From positions 1 through 34,132 of the forward strand of contig NZ_JAGOIT010000033.1 of NCBI RefSeq assembly GCF_017995515.1: 34,132 bases of DNA. Reading direction: 5' to 3'. The stretch comes from Propionivibrio sp. Its GTDB lineage: Bacteria > Pseudomonadota > Gammaproteobacteria > Burkholderiales > Rhodocyclaceae. Below are positions 33,293 through 34,132 of the stretch, piece by piece (the first letter of the stretch is position 1; each line of letters starts with the position of its first letter). The notes beneath the pieces are model-generated. The model had not been told where the DNA came from. It ran no database searches and saw nothing but the letters and a program-made list of their open reading frames with translations. Position numbers and translations under genes: made by a program.

Positions 33293-33388
33293 GCGGAAAA
33301 CCTCGGAAAGTCTTTGATTTGAAAAGGGCGCTATTGTAACCGAGGGCGCATGCGCGGGGTCGTTCGTGCCGTTTTGCGCTCGTGGCCA

Positions 33389-33538
33389 TCAGTCGGCCGG
33401 TGTGTTCCGTTTCTGGCTGGCCTTGTCGGCGTACATGCGCTGATCGGCGAGTTCGCGCAGGGCGGTGCTGCTCAACACCTCGGCCGGGTAGAAGGCCGCA
33501 CCGAGCGCGGCGGTGACGCCAAGCGCGACGCCGTTCAA
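33389..33538 (-). pseudogene. C-terminal remnant of a GGDEF-domain gene
   Basis: On the minus strand the frame ending at TGA 33391-33389 reads NGVALGVTAALGAAFYPAEV, then LSSTALRELADQRMYADKAS. This matches the last strand and helix of GGDEF domains (the AD-x-x-MY-x-DK ending). The piece before it, DQQVSV, lies in another frame, and no GGDEF motif or start follows. The 533-bp stretch between ybiT and ahpC otherwise holds only promoter elements. This is a decayed cyclase relic. Confidence 0.6.
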
Positions 33539-33707
33539 AGACGACCGAGACCTGCTGGTCGCCGTGGCGTGGTCGGGCTTTGCTGGGGATGGCGCTCGGC
33601 GTCGTGGTTTGTCCGGGCTCGGTCACGGGTCGGGGCAAATGGCCGAAACCAGCATCGTGGACCAGGTTGTGGAACAGTTGCCCGCGGCTGGCGTGGAGTC
33701 AGGTCCA

Positions 33708-33744
33708 ATAGTCTGACTCTATGGGCAATATAAAGACAATCAAT
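33708..33744 (+). promoter_or_regulatory. OxyR-type binding site upstream of ahpC
   Basis: ATAG-N7-CTAT (33708-33722) is followed by a seven-base spacer and ATAA-N7-CAAT (33730-33744). This is the spacing of the OxyR tetramer site ATAG-N7-CTAT-N7-ATAG-N7-CTAT; the first half is perfect, the second matches five of eight fixed bases. It abuts a possible promoter (TTGGAT at 33744-33749, TAAGAT at 33768-33773, spacer 18), the position expected for activation. Confidence 0.65.
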
Positions 33745-33825
33745 TGGATAAATTGCAGCGTAACTTTTAAGATTCATCCCGTCGCATCACTTCTCAACCA
33801 GAAACACAACACGAAGGAGTTACTC

Positions 33826-34132
33826 ATGCAATCACTGATCAACACCGAAATCCTCCCGTTCAAGGCCACCGCTTACCACAACGGCAAGTTCGTCCCGGTC
33901 TCCGATGCCGATCTGCGCGGCAAGTGGTCCGTCGTCTTCTTCTACCCGGCCGACTTCACCTTCGTCTGCCCGACCGAGCTCGGCGACCTGGCTGACGAAT
34001 ACGCCGACTACCAGAAGATGGGCGTCGAGGTGTACTCGGTGTCGACCGACACGCACTTCACGCACAAGGCCTGGCACGACGCTTCGGACACGATCAAGAA
34101 GATCAAGTACCCGATGATCGGCGACCCGACCG
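33826..34132 (+). CDS. ahpC: Alkyl hydroperoxide reductase peroxiredoxin AhpC (5' part, cut by window end)
   Basis: The first 102 residues are present. The start [20 protein letters not shown] and the peroxidatic block [20 protein letters not shown], with the active Cys in the FVCPTE motif, identify the typical 2-Cys peroxiredoxin AhpC. The resolving Cys lies beyond the window. It reduces H2O2 and organic peroxides using AhpF or a thioredoxin-like donor. AAGGAG at 33814-33819 fixes ATG 33826. An OxyR-like site upstream indicates peroxide induction. ahpF could follow but is not visible. Confidence 0.95.
   Translation, partial: MQSLINTEILPFKATAYHNGKFVPVSDADLRGKWSVVFFYPADFTFVCPTELGDLADEYADYQKMGVEVYSVSTDTHFTHKAWHDASDTIKKIKYPMIGDPT

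Overview
The window reads as a chromosomal segment of a GC-rich betaproteobacterium, most like Rhodocyclales. This rests on the overall gene set (YheS and YbiT ABC-F proteins, PurU, ThrH, DUF3014, many c-di-GMP proteins) and on abundant dispersed palindromic repeats. The genus cannot be fixed from the sequence alone. No rRNA, tRNA, CRISPR array, transposase or integrase was found.

Region 1 (about 230-7078) is a sugar or polyol-phosphate locus. It has a class I aldolase-like gene (minus strand), a divergent LysR regulator, a LacI regulator, and a tightly overlapping three-gene operon: D-lyxose isomerase family, PfkB-family kinase, and a mannitol-1-phosphate dehydrogenase-like enzyme. A candidate promoter and an 18-bp palindromic operator precede the operon. 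Two copies of a MITE-like element of roughly 180 bp or more sit exactly against the start codons of the aldolase and lacI genes. A third copy lies at 29.5 kb between thrH and purU. Next come a decayed YefM/YoeB toxin-antitoxin pair and a hotdog thioesterase.

Region 2 (8264-15627) is a type I restriction-modification island ordered hsdM, GIY-YIG nuclease, hsdS, GIY-YIG pseudogene, DinD/BRO-like gene, hsdR. Palindromic repeats of the GTTCGCCCTGAGCCTGTCGA family are inserted in frame within hsdM and hsdR and form the C-terminal tail of the GIY-YIG protein. The hsdR leader carries a near-perfect 38-bp palindrome plus further TGAGAC/GTCTCA half-sites. This island is the most unusual part of the window.

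Region 3 (15.6-26.5 kb) holds a DUF3014 protein, succinate-semialdehyde dehydrogenase (gabD), and a signalling cluster: a membrane diguanylate cyclase (Cache-HAMP-PAS-GGDEF with I-site), a divergent hybrid histidine kinase (two PAS, two REC, HPt), an overlapping REC-HD-GYP protein, and a convergent periplasmic solute-binding-like protein.

Region 4 (26.6-34.1 kb) is housekeeping: yheS, purU, thrH, a periplasmic coiled-coil protein, a PlsC-like acyltransferase next to ybiT, a GGDEF gene remnant, and the 5' part of ahpC behind a well-formed OxyR-type site.
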